Assembly: GCF_035918235.1 (NCBI RefSeq)
Contig: NZ_CP109485.1
Span: 4,402,001 to 4,466,000, forward strand
DNA: 64,000 nucleotides
Source: Streptomyces sp. NBC_01445
Lineage (GTDB): Bacteria; Actinomycetota; Actinomycetes; Streptomycetales; Streptomycetaceae
Reading direction: 5' to 3'
Part shown: in pieces, positions 35,504-44,505 of the stretch
Position numbering within the stretch: the first letter of the stretch is position 1
Layout: the number at the start of each line of letters is the position of its first letter
Position numbers and translations under genes: made by a program
Notes under the pieces: model-generated
What the model was told of the DNA's origin: nothing
The model's input: the letters and a program-made list of their open reading frames with translations, nothing else
Databases searched by the model: none

Positions 35504-37048
35504 CTAGGCCAGCGGCCCCGTGACGGGCTCCACAGCGGCAACGAGGTGCCCGCCGCGCACGAAGGCGTCGGCGGCCGCGAGGTCGGGCGCGAGGAACCGG
35601 TCGGGGCCGGGGCCCTGAACTCCCGCGGCCCGTACGGCATCGATCACGGCGCGCGAGGCGGGGGCGGGAGTGAGGCCCTCCCGCAGCTCGATGCCGCGCG
35701 TGGCCGCGTACAGCTCGACGGCGACGATCCGCGTCAGGTTGTCGATCGCGGTACGCAGCTTGCGGGCGGCGGACCAGCCCATGGACACGTGGTCCTCCTG
35801 CATGGCGGAGGACGGGATGGAGTCCGCGGAGGCGGGCACGGCGAGCCGCTTCATCTCGCTGACCAGGGCGGCCTGCGTGTACTGGGCGATCATCAGGCCG
35901 GAGTCGACGCCCGCGTCGTCGGCGAGGAACGGCGGCAGCCCGTGGGACCGGTTCTTGTCGAGCAGGCGGTCGGTGCGCCGCTCGGCGATGGACCCGAGGT
36001 CGGCGGCTGCGATGGCGAGGAAGTCGAGCACGTAAGCGACGGGCGCGCCATGGAAGTTGCCGTTGGACTCCACACGCCCGTCCGGCAGCACGACAGGGTT
36101 GTCCACGGCGGACGCCAGCTCGCGCTCGGCGACGAGCCGCGCGTGGGCCATGGTGTCCCGCCCGGCGCCGGCGACCTGCGGGGCGCAGCGCACGGAGTAC
36201 GCGTCCTGCACGCGCGGCGCGTCGTCCTGGTGGTGCCCGGTGAGCTCCGAACCCTTCAGCACGGCCAGCATGTTGGCGGCGCTGGCGCCCTGCCCGGGGT
36301 GCGGCCGGATGGCGTGCAGCTCGGGGGCGAGGACCTTCTCGGTGCCGAGGAGCGCTTCGAGCGACAAGGCGGCAGTGATGTCAGCGGACTTGTACAGGTT
36401 CTCGAGATCGGCGAGCGCCATGACGAGCATGCCGAGCATGCCGTCGGTGCCGTTCAGAAGGGCGAGGCCCTCCTTCTCGCGCAGCTCGACGGGCGCGATG
36501 CCGTGGGCGGCGAGCAGCTCGCCGGCAGGGGCAAGAACACCGTCGGGCCCTTCGGCGTCGCCCTCCCCCATCAACGTGAGAGCGCAGTGGCTGAGCGGCG
36601 CGAGGTCGCCGGAGCACCCGAGGGACCCGTACTCGTGCACGACGGGCGTGATCCCGGCGTTGAGCACGTCGGCCATGGTCTGCGCGACCTCGGGCCGCAC
36701 ACCGGTGTGTCCGGAGCAGACGGTCTTCAGGCGCAGGAACATCAGTGCCCGTACGACTTCCCGCTCGACGCGCGGGCCCATTCCCGCGGCGTGCGAGCGG
36801 ACGATGTTCCGCTGCAACTGAGCCCGCAGGTCCTGGCTGATGTGCCGGGTGGCGAGCGCGCCGAACCCGGTGGAAACCCCGTAAACGGGTTCGGGCTTCG
36901 CGGCCAGCGCGTCCACGATCGCGCGGGCCGAGGCGAGGGCGGCCACCGCCTCTTCGGAGAGCTCGATCCGGGCATCCGCCCGCGCCACGGCGACTACATC
37001 GGCCGCGCTGACGCCGGACGTCCCCACCACCACAGTGTGCATATCCAT
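35504..37048 (-). CDS. hutH: Histidine ammonia-lyase
   Basis: A 514-residue HAL that deaminates L-histidine to urocanate, the first step of histidine use. The catalytic MIO prosthetic group forms autocatalytically from a tripeptide; here it is Cys145-Ser146-Gly147 in YGSLGCSGDLAPLSH, with cysteine in place of the usual alanine, as I recall for Streptomyces griseus HAL. Other motifs are VYGVSTGFGALA, QRNIVRSHAAG and QEDHVSMGWSAARKLR. ATG at 37048 gives MDMHTVVVGTSG, the family N-terminus; ATG at 37042 is an alternative. Start 58 bases downstream of the GGDEF gene, so they may be partly co-transcribed. Confidence 0.94.
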   Translation of the reverse strand: MDMHTVVVGTSGVSAADVVAVARADARIELSEEAVAALASARAIVDALAAKPEPVYGVSTGFGALATRHISQDLRAQLQRNIVRSHAAGMGPRVEREVVRALMFLRLKTVCSGHTGVRPEVAQTMADVLNAGITPVVHEYGSLGCSGDLAPLSHCALTLMGEGDAEGPDGVLAPAGELLAAHGIAPVELREKEGLALLNGTDGMLGMLVMALADLENLYKSADITAALSLEALLGTEKVLAPELHAIRPHPGQGASAANMLAVLKGSELTGHHQDDAPRVQDAYSVRCAPQVAGAGRDTMAHARLVAERELASAVDNPVVLPDGRVESNGNFHGAPVAYVLDFLAIAAADLGSIAERRTDRLLDKNRSHGLPPFLADDAGVDSGLMIAQYTQAALVSEMKRLAVPASADSIPSSAMQEDHVSMGWSAARKLRTAIDNLTRIVAVELYAATRGIELREGLTPAPASRAVIDAVRAAGVQGPGPDRFLAPDLAAADAFVRGGHLVAAVEPVTGPLA

Positions 37049-37106
37049 ATTCAGGAGCGTACGAGGTGAAGAGCTCAATGTCACGACCGAGTTCGGGATG
37101 GACCCC

Positions 37107-38258
37107 TTACGCCCCCGCGTCCCGCCCCCGGAGCCGGCGCCGCTCACTGTCACCGACGGGGGGCGGAGGAGAGTCGGCAAGGCGCACGACGGGATCGTCG
37201 GGACCGTCCCGCCCGGCCACCACAGGCTTCACGGCCCGCAGCGCCTTGGCCCGGTACTGGGCGGCATCGGCAAGCCGGAAGAGCCGCCGCGCACTGAGCA
37301 CCTCACCGATCGGATCGCCGGTGGAAGCAATCCCACAGGCAACCCCTTCACCCAACTCCAACTCGGAGGCGCGCAAGCACAGTTCCTCGCCCGCCCGCAC
37401 CACGTCATCGGCGTCGGGCCCCACGGCCACCAGACAGAACTCGTCACCCCCGAGCCGCGCGGCCAGGGTCCCCGGCAACATCGCGCCGCACAACGAGAGA
37501 ACGGACCCGAACCGCTCCAGCAACCGATCCCCGACCGCATGCCCCAACGAGTCATTGACGCGCTTGAGCCCGTTCAGATCACACACGACAAGAGAAACGA
37601 CATCCCCCCCGACCCGGTGCCGCTCAATGGCCTCGTCGAGCCGCATATCAACGGCACGCCGATTCGCGAGCCCGGTCAGGGCATCCGTGAAGGCGAGCCG
37701 CCGTGCCTCCTCGAGCCGCTCGGTCTGGGCGATACCCGCAGCGGCAACAGCTGCGAGCACGGTGGCGAAGGCGGCATCGTGGGCGCCGAAGACCTCGGCG
37801 CCCACGGGCCGGGCGACGTACAACTCGCCCCAGGCGCGTCCGTGGAGCACGATCGGCGCGACGACGCAGCACCCGCGCCCGCGCCGGCGCAGGGCGGCGA
37901 CACGCTGATGGCAGTAGCCGCCGCCCTCCACGGTCCCGGCGGCGGTCTCGACCCAGGCGCGCGGAGCACCCCCGCCCACCCACTGTTCGTGCAGGAACTC
38001 GGTGATCTCGGGGAACTGGTGCACGGGATAGGCCTCGTCCTCGGGGAACTCGACCTCGCCCTCGGCGCGCTCCCCCACGTTCACGAGGACGCGCAGCCGC
38101 CCGCGCTCCCGCTCCCACACGGACAGAGCCGCGAAGGTGCCGGACAGAGCGCGGCAGGCCCCGAGGGCGGCGGCCCGCCAGGACTCACGCGGAGACTGCG
38201 CCGCGGCCATCCCCTGCGCCATCGCGACCACGGCCCGCAACCGGACTTCCTCTCCCAT
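37107..38258 (-). CDS. cdgE: GAF-GGDEF diguanylate cyclase
   Basis: A 383-residue cytosolic protein. Residues about 20-165 form a GAF-type sensory domain (FAALSVWERERGRLRVLVNVGE, then GCCVVAPIVLHGRAWGELYVARP). The GGDEF domain follows: LAFTDALTGLANRRAVDMRL, then ARLGGDEFCLVAVG with the intact catalytic motif. No RxxD inhibitory site is seen 5 residues before it. It should make cyclic di-GMP, which controls development through BldD in Streptomyces. The domain order and position next to hutH match CdgE of S. coelicolor (SCO4931), as I recall. It lies 65 bases from the enoyl-CoA hydratase gene and 58 bases from hutH. Confidence 0.88.
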   Translation of the reverse strand: MGEEVRLRAVVAMAQGMAAAQSPRESWRAAALGACRALSGTFAALSVWERERGRLRVLVNVGERAEGEVEFPEDEAYPVHQFPEITEFLHEQWVGGGAPRAWVETAAGTVEGGGYCHQRVAALRRRGRGCCVVAPIVLHGRAWGELYVARPVGAEVFGAHDAAFATVLAAVAAAGIAQTERLEEARRLAFTDALTGLANRRAVDMRLDEAIERHRVGGDVVSLVVCDLNGLKRVNDSLGHAVGDRLLERFGSVLSLCGAMLPGTLAARLGGDEFCLVAVGPDADDVVRAGEELCLRASELELGEGVACGIASTGDPIGEVLSARRLFRLADAAQYRAKALRAVKPVVAGRDGPDDPVVRLADSPPPPVGDSERRRLRGRDAGA

Positions 38259-38323
38259 AGGCCAAGATTAGGAAAGAAAAGCCCAAGTCGATACATTCAG
38301 GACCCATACGAGGCCAGGAATAG

Positions 38324-39115
38324 TCATTCACCGGGCCACTGGGGCGCCCGCTTCTCGTTGAAGGCGGCAACACCTTCAGCCCGGTCGCCGGAGAAGGCCA
38401 CGGACCGCCAGGCGGCATCCTCGACCTCGAGGCCGGCCCGCAGATCGAGCCCGTACCCCACCCTCAGGGCGCGCTTGGCGGCGCGAAGCCCCACAGGCGA
38501 ATTGGCGGCAATGCGCCCCGCCAGCTCAAGGGCGGCCTCACGATCGTCACCCACCCCCACGACCTGATCGACAAGCCCGATCTCCAGGGCCTCCCGGGCC
38601 TCGACGCGCCGCGCGGAAAAGATCAGCTCAGCAGCTCTCGCAGCCCCCACCCGCCGGGGCAGCAGCTGCGTACCGCCCCCACCGGGAATCACCCCCACAG
38701 ACACCTCGGGCAGCCCCACGACGGCGGTCTCGTCGGCCACGATGAGATCGCAGGCAAGAGCAAGCTCGAACCCGCCACCGAGGGCGAATCCGTGCACAGC
38801 GGCGATGACGGGCATAGGAAGCTCAAGAACGCCCCCGTAGGCGCCCCGGGTCAAAGGCCGCTGGCGAAGCAGCTCAGCATCGGAAAAGGAGTTCCGCTCC
38901 TTCAGGTCGGCCCCCACGCAAAAGGCGCGGGCGGCAGACGACGAAAGAACAACAACCCGAGCACCACCATCACCCGCCAGAGAGGCACAGGCCTCCCCCA
39001 CGCTCACCGCCATGGCACTGGACACGGCGTTCATGGCCTTGGGCCGATCGAGGACGAGCTCGGCGACAAAACCGTGCCGCCGCACCTCGACGAACTCTCC
39101 GAACCGCTCGCTCAC
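38324..39115 (-). CDS. Enoyl-CoA hydratase/isomerase
   Basis: A 263-residue crotonase-fold protein. The oxyanion hole lies in FCVGADLKERN and in HGFALGGGFELALACDLIVADE, where the second glycine-rich motif is intact. The glutamate pair of true hydratases falls near LPEVSVGVIPGGGGTQLLPRRVG. It should hydrate an enoyl-CoA in fatty acid or amino acid degradation. GTG at 39115 gives MSERFGEFVEV. It lies between the two cyclase genes in the same direction, and no other beta-oxidation gene is adjacent. Confidence 0.9.
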   Translation of the reverse strand: MSERFGEFVEVRRHGFVAELVLDRPKAMNAVSSAMAVSVGEACASLAGDGGARVVVLSSSAARAFCVGADLKERNSFSDAELLRQRPLTRGAYGGVLELPMPVIAAVHGFALGGGFELALACDLIVADETAVVGLPEVSVGVIPGGGGTQLLPRRVGAARAAELIFSARRVEAREALEIGLVDQVVGVGDDREAALELAGRIAANSPVGLRAAKRALRVGYGLDLRAGLEVEDAAWRSVAFSGDRAEGVAAFNEKRAPQWPGE

Positions 39116-39154
39116 AGACCCTCCCGGTTAACGACAGTTAACAACGGCAGAATC

Positions 39155-40267
39155 CTAGAGCGACCGCCGCGTCAGAAGCCAGGGCTCGATGACACCGAGC
39201 CCACGCACGGGCCGCTGCCACATGGGCTGCAGAGCAAAGCGGTACGACGGCGCGTCCTCGCCCTCCTTCTCCGCAAGAGCGGCGGCCTCCGCCTCGGAGA
39301 CGGGCGCCTCACCGGCACGCTGCAATTCCTCCGCAAACGCACCGTCGACCAGCACGGCATCCCGAGGAGCTATCGAGGTGAGCCGACTCGCCAGATTCAC
39401 GGTCGTCCCGAAGACATCGCCCATCCGGGTCGTAACGGTCCCGAAGGCCATCCCCACCCGCACCTCGGGCATGGTCTCGTCATTGGCCATGGTCTCGATG
39501 AGCCGCAGGGCGATCTCGGCCGCGATCCCCGAGTCATCGGCGGCGTACAGCACCTCATCGCCCAGGGTCTTGATCAACCGCCCGCCATTGGCGGCAACAA
39601 GATCGGCGGCCGTGGTCTCGAAGGCCTCGACGAGCTCCCCGAGCTCCTCTTCCTCCATGCGCCGAGTGAGCCGCGTAAAGCCGACAAGGTCGGCAAACCC
39701 GACGGCAAGCCGCCGGTCCACCATCTCCTCGTCGTCGGCGGCCTGCACCACACGCCCCGTGGCCGCGGCCAACTGCCGCCGCCATACATAGACGAGAAAC
39801 TCCTCCAGCTCGGGCAGGAGCAGTTCCATCAGGGGATACGTGACTTCGGTACGGGTCATCCCAGGCTCGGGAGGCTCGGTGAGCCCCTCCAAAAAGGAAT
39901 CGATCTGCCACTCGGCAAGCCGGGCGGTGGTCTGTCCCGTGGACCGGGCGACCTGCACGGCCATGGCCTCGCTGAGCAGCCCGGCCTCGACAAGACCGGC
40001 AAGCCGCCGCAGGGCGAGCACATCGGCCTCGGTCAGCGCCTTGGCCTGCCCGATGTCGGCAAAACCCATGGCCCGCCAGAACCGGGAGGCGAGCTCCATG
40101 GAAACACCGGCGCTGCGGGCGGCCTGAAACGGCGTATACCGCCGCTCCGCGCCAAGAATGAGCCCCTCGAGCCGGAGGGCAAGCGGATCCTCACCGCCGG
40201 CACCGTCCTCGACAGACTCGATGTCGGATGGGGTGCCCGCGCCGGAGCCCGAGTCGTCGACGGTCAC
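39155..40267 (-). CDS. cya: Class III adenylate cyclase
   Basis: A 370-residue cytosolic cyclase that makes cAMP. An N-terminal regulatory region (residues 30-185) is helical (RRYTPFQAARSAGVSMELASRFWRAMGFADIG resembles the pH-sensing autoinhibitory domain of Mycobacterium Rv1264-type cyclases). The cyclase homology domain follows: LAVGFADLVGFTRLTRRM with the metal-binding Asp, then GGRLIKTLGDEVLYAADD with the second Asp, then GDVFGTTVNLASRLTSIA. Streptomyces coelicolor Cya at this locus has the same layout. cAMP affects germination and antibiotic production in the genus. The upstream region carries the long intergenic repeat. Confidence 0.92.
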   Translation of the reverse strand: MTVDDSGSGAGTPSDIESVEDGAGGEDPLALRLEGLILGAERRYTPFQAARSAGVSMELASRFWRAMGFADIGQAKALTEADVLALRRLAGLVEAGLLSEAMAVQVARSTGQTTARLAEWQIDSFLEGLTEPPEPGMTRTEVTYPLMELLLPELEEFLVYVWRRQLAAATGRVVQAADDEEMVDRRLAVGFADLVGFTRLTRRMEEEELGELVEAFETTAADLVAANGGRLIKTLGDEVLYAADDSGIAAEIALRLIETMANDETMPEVRVGMAFGTVTTRMGDVFGTTVNLASRLTSIAPRDAVLVDGAFAEELQRAGEAPVSEAEAAALAEKEGEDAPSYRFALQPMWQRPVRGLGVIEPWLLTRRSL

Positions 40268-40414
40268 GCCTGCTGCCCTTCCGATCTGCCACGGTCATGT
40301 ATCGACCGGCCTCAACTTTACGGCAGGTGTGCCGCAGCTCACTCCCCCAGCACACACGAGTCCCGCCCCCCACCCAAGTACAAACCGAAAGGACACGCCC
40401 CGCCGGGCGGACGG

Positions 40415-40615
40415 CCGCGTACGAGACAGGGCCGGAGACAGCGAAGTCCCACCGGGCGGACAGTCGCGTACGAAACGGGAGGGGACGTGGGGGCATGTGC
40501 GCGCGCAGCCACCAGCACCACGCACAGGCAATCAGCTGGCTGACGAAAGCCCATAGAACAGCGAGCACGTACATGCCCCCGCGGCCCCGCACCCAAAAAC
40601 GCACCTGGCGAGCCC
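40415..40615. repeat. Long intergenic dispersed repeat, copy A
   Basis: About 201 bases match 54473-54673 in the same orientation without gaps and with roughly a dozen differences. The left end contains two similar segments, GCGTACGAGAC and GCGTACGAAAC, each preceded by CGGGCGGAC. The right part runs into CACCCG-rich sequence and includes the shared GACAA(A/C)GAAGCCGAGCA word about 40621-40639. One minus-strand frame is open through copy A but is interrupted by a stop in copy B, so it is not a conserved gene. It fills the gap between cya and birA. Confidence 0.8.
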
Positions 40616-40691
40616 GCACCCGACAAAGAAGCCGAGCAGCCCCCACCGAGCCGGCACCCGAAACGCAGCAGCCCGCACCGGAAGGGCCCCG

Positions 40692-41573
40692 TCAGCCCCC
40701 CGCCCGCAGATGAACGATGTCCCCCGCCCCCACAGGCTGCTGCACCCCGTCCTCAGAGGCGATGACAAGCCGCCCGTCCCCGTCAACGGCAACCGCCTCC
40801 CCCACAAGCTCCTGCCCCCCAGGAAGCTCGGCCCGCACATTCCGCCCGAGCGTCGCGCACCCCGCCGCATAGGTCTCCTGAAGCCGCGACACGGCAGGAT
40901 CCCCACCCGCGGCCCGCCACTCGACGAACCGCTCCTCCAGCGACCGGAGAACGGCCCGCAGCAGCGGGTCCCGGTCAGTGGAAACGGCCCCGGCCAGGGC
41001 AAGCGACCCGGCCCCCGGAACAGGCAGCTCGTCGGCGCGCAGCGAGACGTTGAGCCCGATCCCGACGACCACACCGTCCCCGGCCCGCTCGGCGAGGATG
41101 CCCCCGGCCTTGCGCTCCTCTTCGCCGACATTCACCAGCAGGTCGTTGGGCCACTTGAGGGCGGTGTCGACCCCGGCGGCCCGCGCGAGCCCCGTCGCGA
41201 CGGCCACCCCGGTGAGCAGCGGCAGCCACCCCCACCGCTCCACGGGCACATCGGCGCCGGGCTTCAGGAAGACGGAGAAGAAGAGCCCGGACCGCGCAGG
41301 AGCGGTCCACTGCCGGTCGAGCCGCCCGCGCCCGGCGCTCTGCGACTCGGCGACGAGGACAGCCCCTTCCTCGGCCTTGCCTGCCAGGGCGAGGGCAACG
41401 AGATCGGAGTTGGTGGACCCGGTGGCGGGAACAACGTCGACGGAGGACCAGAGCCCGCCACGCACGAGGGCGCGCCGCAGGGCGGCGGCGTTCAACGGCG
41501 GCCGGTCCAGGTCCGACCACTGCTGACCGTCGTTCGCGTCGGAGGGATCGTCTGAAGCATTTCGGGGCGTCAT
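40692..41573 (-). CDS. birA: Biotin-[acetyl-CoA-carboxylase] ligase
   Basis: A 293-residue biotin protein ligase without the N-terminal DNA-binding domain of E. coli BirA, so it is enzymatic only. The active-site motif is ESQSAGRGRLDRQW (GRGRxxR), with WPNDLLV and GIGLNVSL completing the biotin/ATP pocket. A C-terminal SH3-like domain follows (ELVGEAVAVDGDGRLVIASEDG). ATG at 41573 gives MTPRNASDD and is divergent from pccB by 168 bases. It would biotinylate the alpha chain AccA2 (45336) that serves PccB and other carboxylases. Confidence 0.92.
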   Translation of the reverse strand: MTPRNASDDPSDANDGQQWSDLDRPPLNAAALRRALVRGGLWSSVDVVPATGSTNSDLVALALAGKAEEGAVLVAESQSAGRGRLDRQWTAPARSGLFFSVFLKPGADVPVERWGWLPLLTGVAVATGLARAAGVDTALKWPNDLLVNVGEEERKAGGILAERAGDGVVVGIGLNVSLRADELPVPGAGSLALAGAVSTDRDPLLRAVLRSLEERFVEWRAAGGDPAVSRLQETYAAGCATLGRNVRAELPGGQELVGEAVAVDGDGRLVIASEDGVQQPVGAGDIVHLRAGG

Positions 41574-41741
41574 GCAACCCACCCTAGGTGTGGTAAACGC
41601 CGCACTGCCGAACGGTATCCACGCCACTACGCTACGAGCCAGTAGCTACAGGGCCAGGCCCCAACCCCCGCCTCACCGCCGCGCCACATCGCCCCGCCCC
41701 ATCCTCACGTCCCCATTGAGCAGCCAGGGAGCCGCATCCCG

Positions 41742-43349
41742 ATGTCCGTTCCGGAAGAGCCCAACGTGTCCAGCGCCATCGACATCCACACGACCGCGGG
41801 AAAGCTCGCGGACCTGCAGCGCCGGATCGAAGAGGCCACGCACGCCGGCTCCGCGCGCGCGGTGGAGAAGCAGCACGCGAAGGGCAAACTGACGGCCCGT
41901 GAACGCATCGAACTGCTCCTGGACGAAGGCTCGTTCGTAGAACTCGACGAATTCGCCCGCCACCGCTCCACCGCCTTCGGCCTGGACGACAACAAGCCCT
42001 ACGGCGACGGCGTCGTCACCGGCTACGGCACCGTCGAAAACCGCCCGGTAGCCGTCTTCTCCCAGGACTTCACCGTCTTCGGCGGAGCCCTCGGCGAGGT
42101 CTACGGCCAGAAAATCATCAAGGTGATGGACTTCGCCCTCAAAACGGGCTGCCCCGTCATCGGCATCAACGACTCCGGCGGCGCCCGCATCCAGGAAGGC
42201 GTCATGGCACTCGGCATGTACGGCGAGATCTTCCGCCGCAACACCCACGCCTCCGGCGTCATCCCCCAGATCAGCCTCGTCGTCGGCCCCTGCGCGGGCG
42301 GCGCCGTCTACTCCCCCGCCATCACCGACTTCACCGTCATGGTCGACCAGACCTCCCACATGTTCATCACCGGCCCCGACGTCATCAAGACCGTCACCGG
42401 CGAAGACGTCGGCTTCGAAGAACTCGGCGGAGCCCGCACCCACAACACCAACTCCGGCGTCGCGCACCACATGGCCGGCGACGAAAAAGACGCCATCGAA
42501 TACGTCAAAACCCTCCTGTCCTACCTCCCCTCGAACAACCTGTCCGAGCCCCCCGCCTTCCCCGAGGAAGCGGACCTGGCCCGCACCCTGGAGGACGACG
42601 AACTCGACACCCTCGTCCCCGACAGCGCGAACCAGCCCTACGACATGCACACCGTGATCGAGCACGTCCTGGACGACGCGGAGTTCTTCGAGACACAGCC
42701 GCTGTTCGCACCGAACATCCTCACCGGATTCGGCCGCGTCGAGGGCCGCCCCGTCGGCATCGTCGCCAACCAGCCCATGCAGTTCGCCGGCTGCCTCGAC
42801 ATCGACGCCTCCGAAAAAGCCGCCCGCTTCGTGCGCACCTGCGACGCGTTCAACGTCCCCGTCCTGACCTTCGTCGACGTCCCCGGCTTCCTGCCGGGCG
42901 TGGACCAGGAACACACCGGCATCATCCGCCGCGGCGCCAAACTCATCTACGCCTACGCCGAAGCCACCGTCCCCCTGATCACGGTCATCACCCGCAAGGC
43001 GTTCGGCGGCGCCTACGACGTCATGGGCTCCAAGCACCTGGGCGCCGACCTCAACCTGGCCTGGCCCACCTCCCAGATCGCGGTCATGGGCGCCCAGGGA
43101 GCGGTCAACATCCTGCACCGCCGCACCATCGCGGCCGCCCCCGAGACCGAGCAGGAAGCAACCCGCAGCCGCCTGATCCAGGAATACGAGGACACCCTCC
43201 TCAACCCCTACACCGCGGCCGAACGCGGCTACATCGACGCCGTCATCATGCCCTCGGACACCCGCGCCCACATCGTCCGCGGCCTGCGCCAGCTCCGCAC
43301 CAAGCGCGAATCCCTCCCGCCCAAGAAGCACGGCAACATCCCGCTCTAG
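41742..43349 (+). CDS. pccB: Propionyl-CoA carboxylase beta subunit
   Basis: A 535-residue carboxyltransferase of the acyl-CoA carboxylase complex, which adds CO2 from carboxybiotin to propionyl-CoA to give methylmalonyl-CoA for polyketides. Crotonase-fold oxyanion regions are [12 protein letters not shown] and [19 protein letters not shown]. The residue that sets substrate size is Asp426 in [13 protein letters not shown]; Asp at this place marks PccB, whereas the acetyl/propionyl AccB-type enzyme has Ile, as known from S. coelicolor. The protein is followed by its epsilon subunit gene after 47 bases and is divergent from birA. Confidence 0.94.
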   Translation: MSVPEEPNVSSAIDIHTTAGKLADLQRRIEEATHAGSARAVEKQHAKGKLTARERIELLLDEGSFVELDEFARHRSTAFGLDDNKPYGDGVVTGYGTVENRPVAVFSQDFTVFGGALGEVYGQKIIKVMDFALKTGCPVIGINDSGGARIQEGVMALGMYGEIFRRNTHASGVIPQISLVVGPCAGGAVYSPAITDFTVMVDQTSHMFITGPDVIKTVTGEDVGFEELGGARTHNTNSGVAHHMAGDEKDAIEYVKTLLSYLPSNNLSEPPAFPEEADLARTLEDDELDTLVPDSANQPYDMHTVIEHVLDDAEFFETQPLFAPNILTGFGRVEGRPVGIVANQPMQFAGCLDIDASEKAARFVRTCDAFNVPVLTFVDVPGFLPGVDQEHTGIIRRGAKLIYAYAEATVPLITVITRKAFGGAYDVMGSKHLGADLNLAWPTSQIAVMGAQGAVNILHRRTIAAAPETEQEATRSRLIQEYEDTLLNPYTAAERGYIDAVIMPSDTRAHIVRGLRQLRTKRESLPPKKHGNIPL

Positions 43350-43396
43350 CCCCAGGACCGAGCCGCCGCAAAGAGCCGCCCGAAAGGACCCGACCA

Positions 43397-43606
43397 ATGA
43401 TGATCAAGGTCGTCAGGGGCAACCCCACCCCCGAGGAGCTGGCCGCCGCACTGGCGGTGGTCCAGGCCCGCGCCGCGGCAGCGACCACCGCCCCGCCCGG
43501 CGCGACAGGCACCCGCGACGCATGGGCGGACCCGGCAAGGGTGGCGCAGGCGCGCCGTCCGTCCCCGGGCCCCACGAGCTGGGCGCGCACGTACTGGCCT
43601 GCCTAG
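43397..43606 (+). CDS. pccE: Acyl-CoA carboxylase epsilon subunit
   Basis: A 69-residue protein. The N-terminus IKVVRGNPTPEELAAALAVVQARAA is the signature of the actinobacterial acyl-CoA carboxylase epsilon subunit, which binds and activates the beta subunit. The C-terminus ends in W/Pro-rich ARTYWPA-type sequence. It follows pccB by 47 bases and should be co-transcribed. Two ATGs in a row (43397, 43400) make the start uncertain by one codon. Confidence 0.9.
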   Translation: MMIKVVRGNPTPEELAAALAVVQARAAAATTAPPGATGTRDAWADPARVAQARRPSPGPTSWARTYWPA

Positions 43607-43616
43607 TCCGTAGGTG

Positions 43617-43652
43617 GGGGTGCGCCTGAGTACGCGTACTCAGGCGCACCCC
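43617..43652. promoter_or_regulatory. 36-bp perfect palindrome after pccE
   Basis: A fully self-complementary 36-base sequence (GGGGTGCGCCTGAGTACG and its reverse complement) has no loop. It lies 10 bases after the pccE stop and 25 bases before the next short gene. It could be a terminator, a dimeric operator for the downstream genes, or both. The core TGAGTACGCGTACTCA is symmetric around CG. Confidence 0.65.
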
Positions 43653-43677
43653 GCAGCGGGGCAGCAGTATCGAATCC

Positions 43678-43806
43678 ATGCTGTGGTCAGACCCCGAGAA
43701 CGAGCCCCCCGAGGAGCTGCGCGAAACCCAGGCGATGCTCCGCCGGGCGGGCTTCGTGCTCGCGGTGGCGATGGTGATTGCGATGCTGGTTCTGGGAATC
43801 GTGTAG
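43678..43806 (+). CDS. 42-residue small membrane protein
   Basis: A short gene encoding [18 protein letters not shown], then a Met/Arg turn and a single hydrophobic helix ([19 protein letters not shown]) at the C-terminus. The N-terminal half is acidic and soluble, the rest would anchor in the membrane. The sequence [15 protein letters not shown] is familiar to me from other Streptomyces at the pccE-maf interval, which supports it as a real gene. Function is unknown. It lies between the 36-bp palindrome and maf, 50 bases before the maf start. Confidence 0.65.
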   Translation: MLWSDPENEPPEELRETQAMLRRAGFVLAVAMVIAMLVLGIV

Positions 43807-43856
43807 TCGCCCCGGACCGAGCACGCCCACCTGCCCACATGTGGAACCCTGACCGC

Positions 43857-44486
43857 ATGAGTGATCCCCACGTGAGCACCCCCGTGAGCACCCGCCGTCT
43901 CGTCCTCGCCTCCCAGTCCCCGGCCAGGCTGGCCCTGTTGCGCCAGGCGGGCCTGGCCCCCGAGGTCCTGGTCAGCGGGGTCGACGAGGACGCCGTGTCC
44001 GCCCCCACCCCGGCCGAACTGGCCCTGGCGCTCGCGGAGGCGAAGGCGTCCGTGGTCGCGGCGAAGCCTGAGGTGCACGGCGCCCTGGTGATCGGCTGCG
44101 ACTCGGTCCTGGACATCGACGGCCAGGCGCTCGGCAAGCCCGCGGACGCCGAGGAGGCCACGGCGCGCTGGAAGTCGATGCGGGGCCGCGCGGGCACCCT
44201 GCAGACGGGCCACTGCGTGTACGACACGGCGACGGGCCGCTACGTGTCGGCGGTGGCCTCGACGGTGGTCCGGTTCGGCGAGCCGAGCGACGCGGAGATC
44301 GCCGCGTACGTGGCCTCGGGCGAGCCGCTCCACGTGGCGGGCGCGTTCACGCTGGACGGCCGCTCGGCCCCGTTCATCGACGGCATCGACGGCGACCACG
44401 GGAACGTGATCGGCCTGTCGATGCCGCTGCTGCGCCGCCTGCTGGCCCAACTGGGCGTGAACATCACGGACTTGTGGGCGGACTGA
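43857..44486 (+). CDS. maf: Maf-family nucleotide pyrophosphatase
   Basis: A 209-residue enzyme of the Maf/HAM1-like family, which hydrolyses non-canonical or pyrimidine nucleoside triphosphates to monophosphates. Motifs are [16 protein letters not shown] near the N-terminus, [36 protein letters not shown] and [32 protein letters not shown] at 43857 gives MSDPHVS. It lies after the small membrane protein and converges with the next membrane gene. Confidence 0.92.
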   Translation: MSDPHVSTPVSTRRLVLASQSPARLALLRQAGLAPEVLVSGVDEDAVSAPTPAELALALAEAKASVVAAKPEVHGALVIGCDSVLDIDGQALGKPADAEEATARWKSMRGRAGTLQTGHCVYDTATGRYVSAVASTVVRFGEPSDAEIAAYVASGEPLHVAGAFTLDGRSAPFIDGIDGDHGNVIGLSMPLLRRLLAQLGVNITDLWAD

Positions 44487-44505
44487 CCGCCCACGCCCGC
44501 CCGGT

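Noticed and set aside
40191..40646. Minus-strand open frame with Trp-rich stretch in the dispersed repeat
   Set aside because: The same frame in copy B has an in-frame stop (TAG), and differences between copies change amino acids freely. No ribosome binding site is visible, so I treat the element as non-coding.
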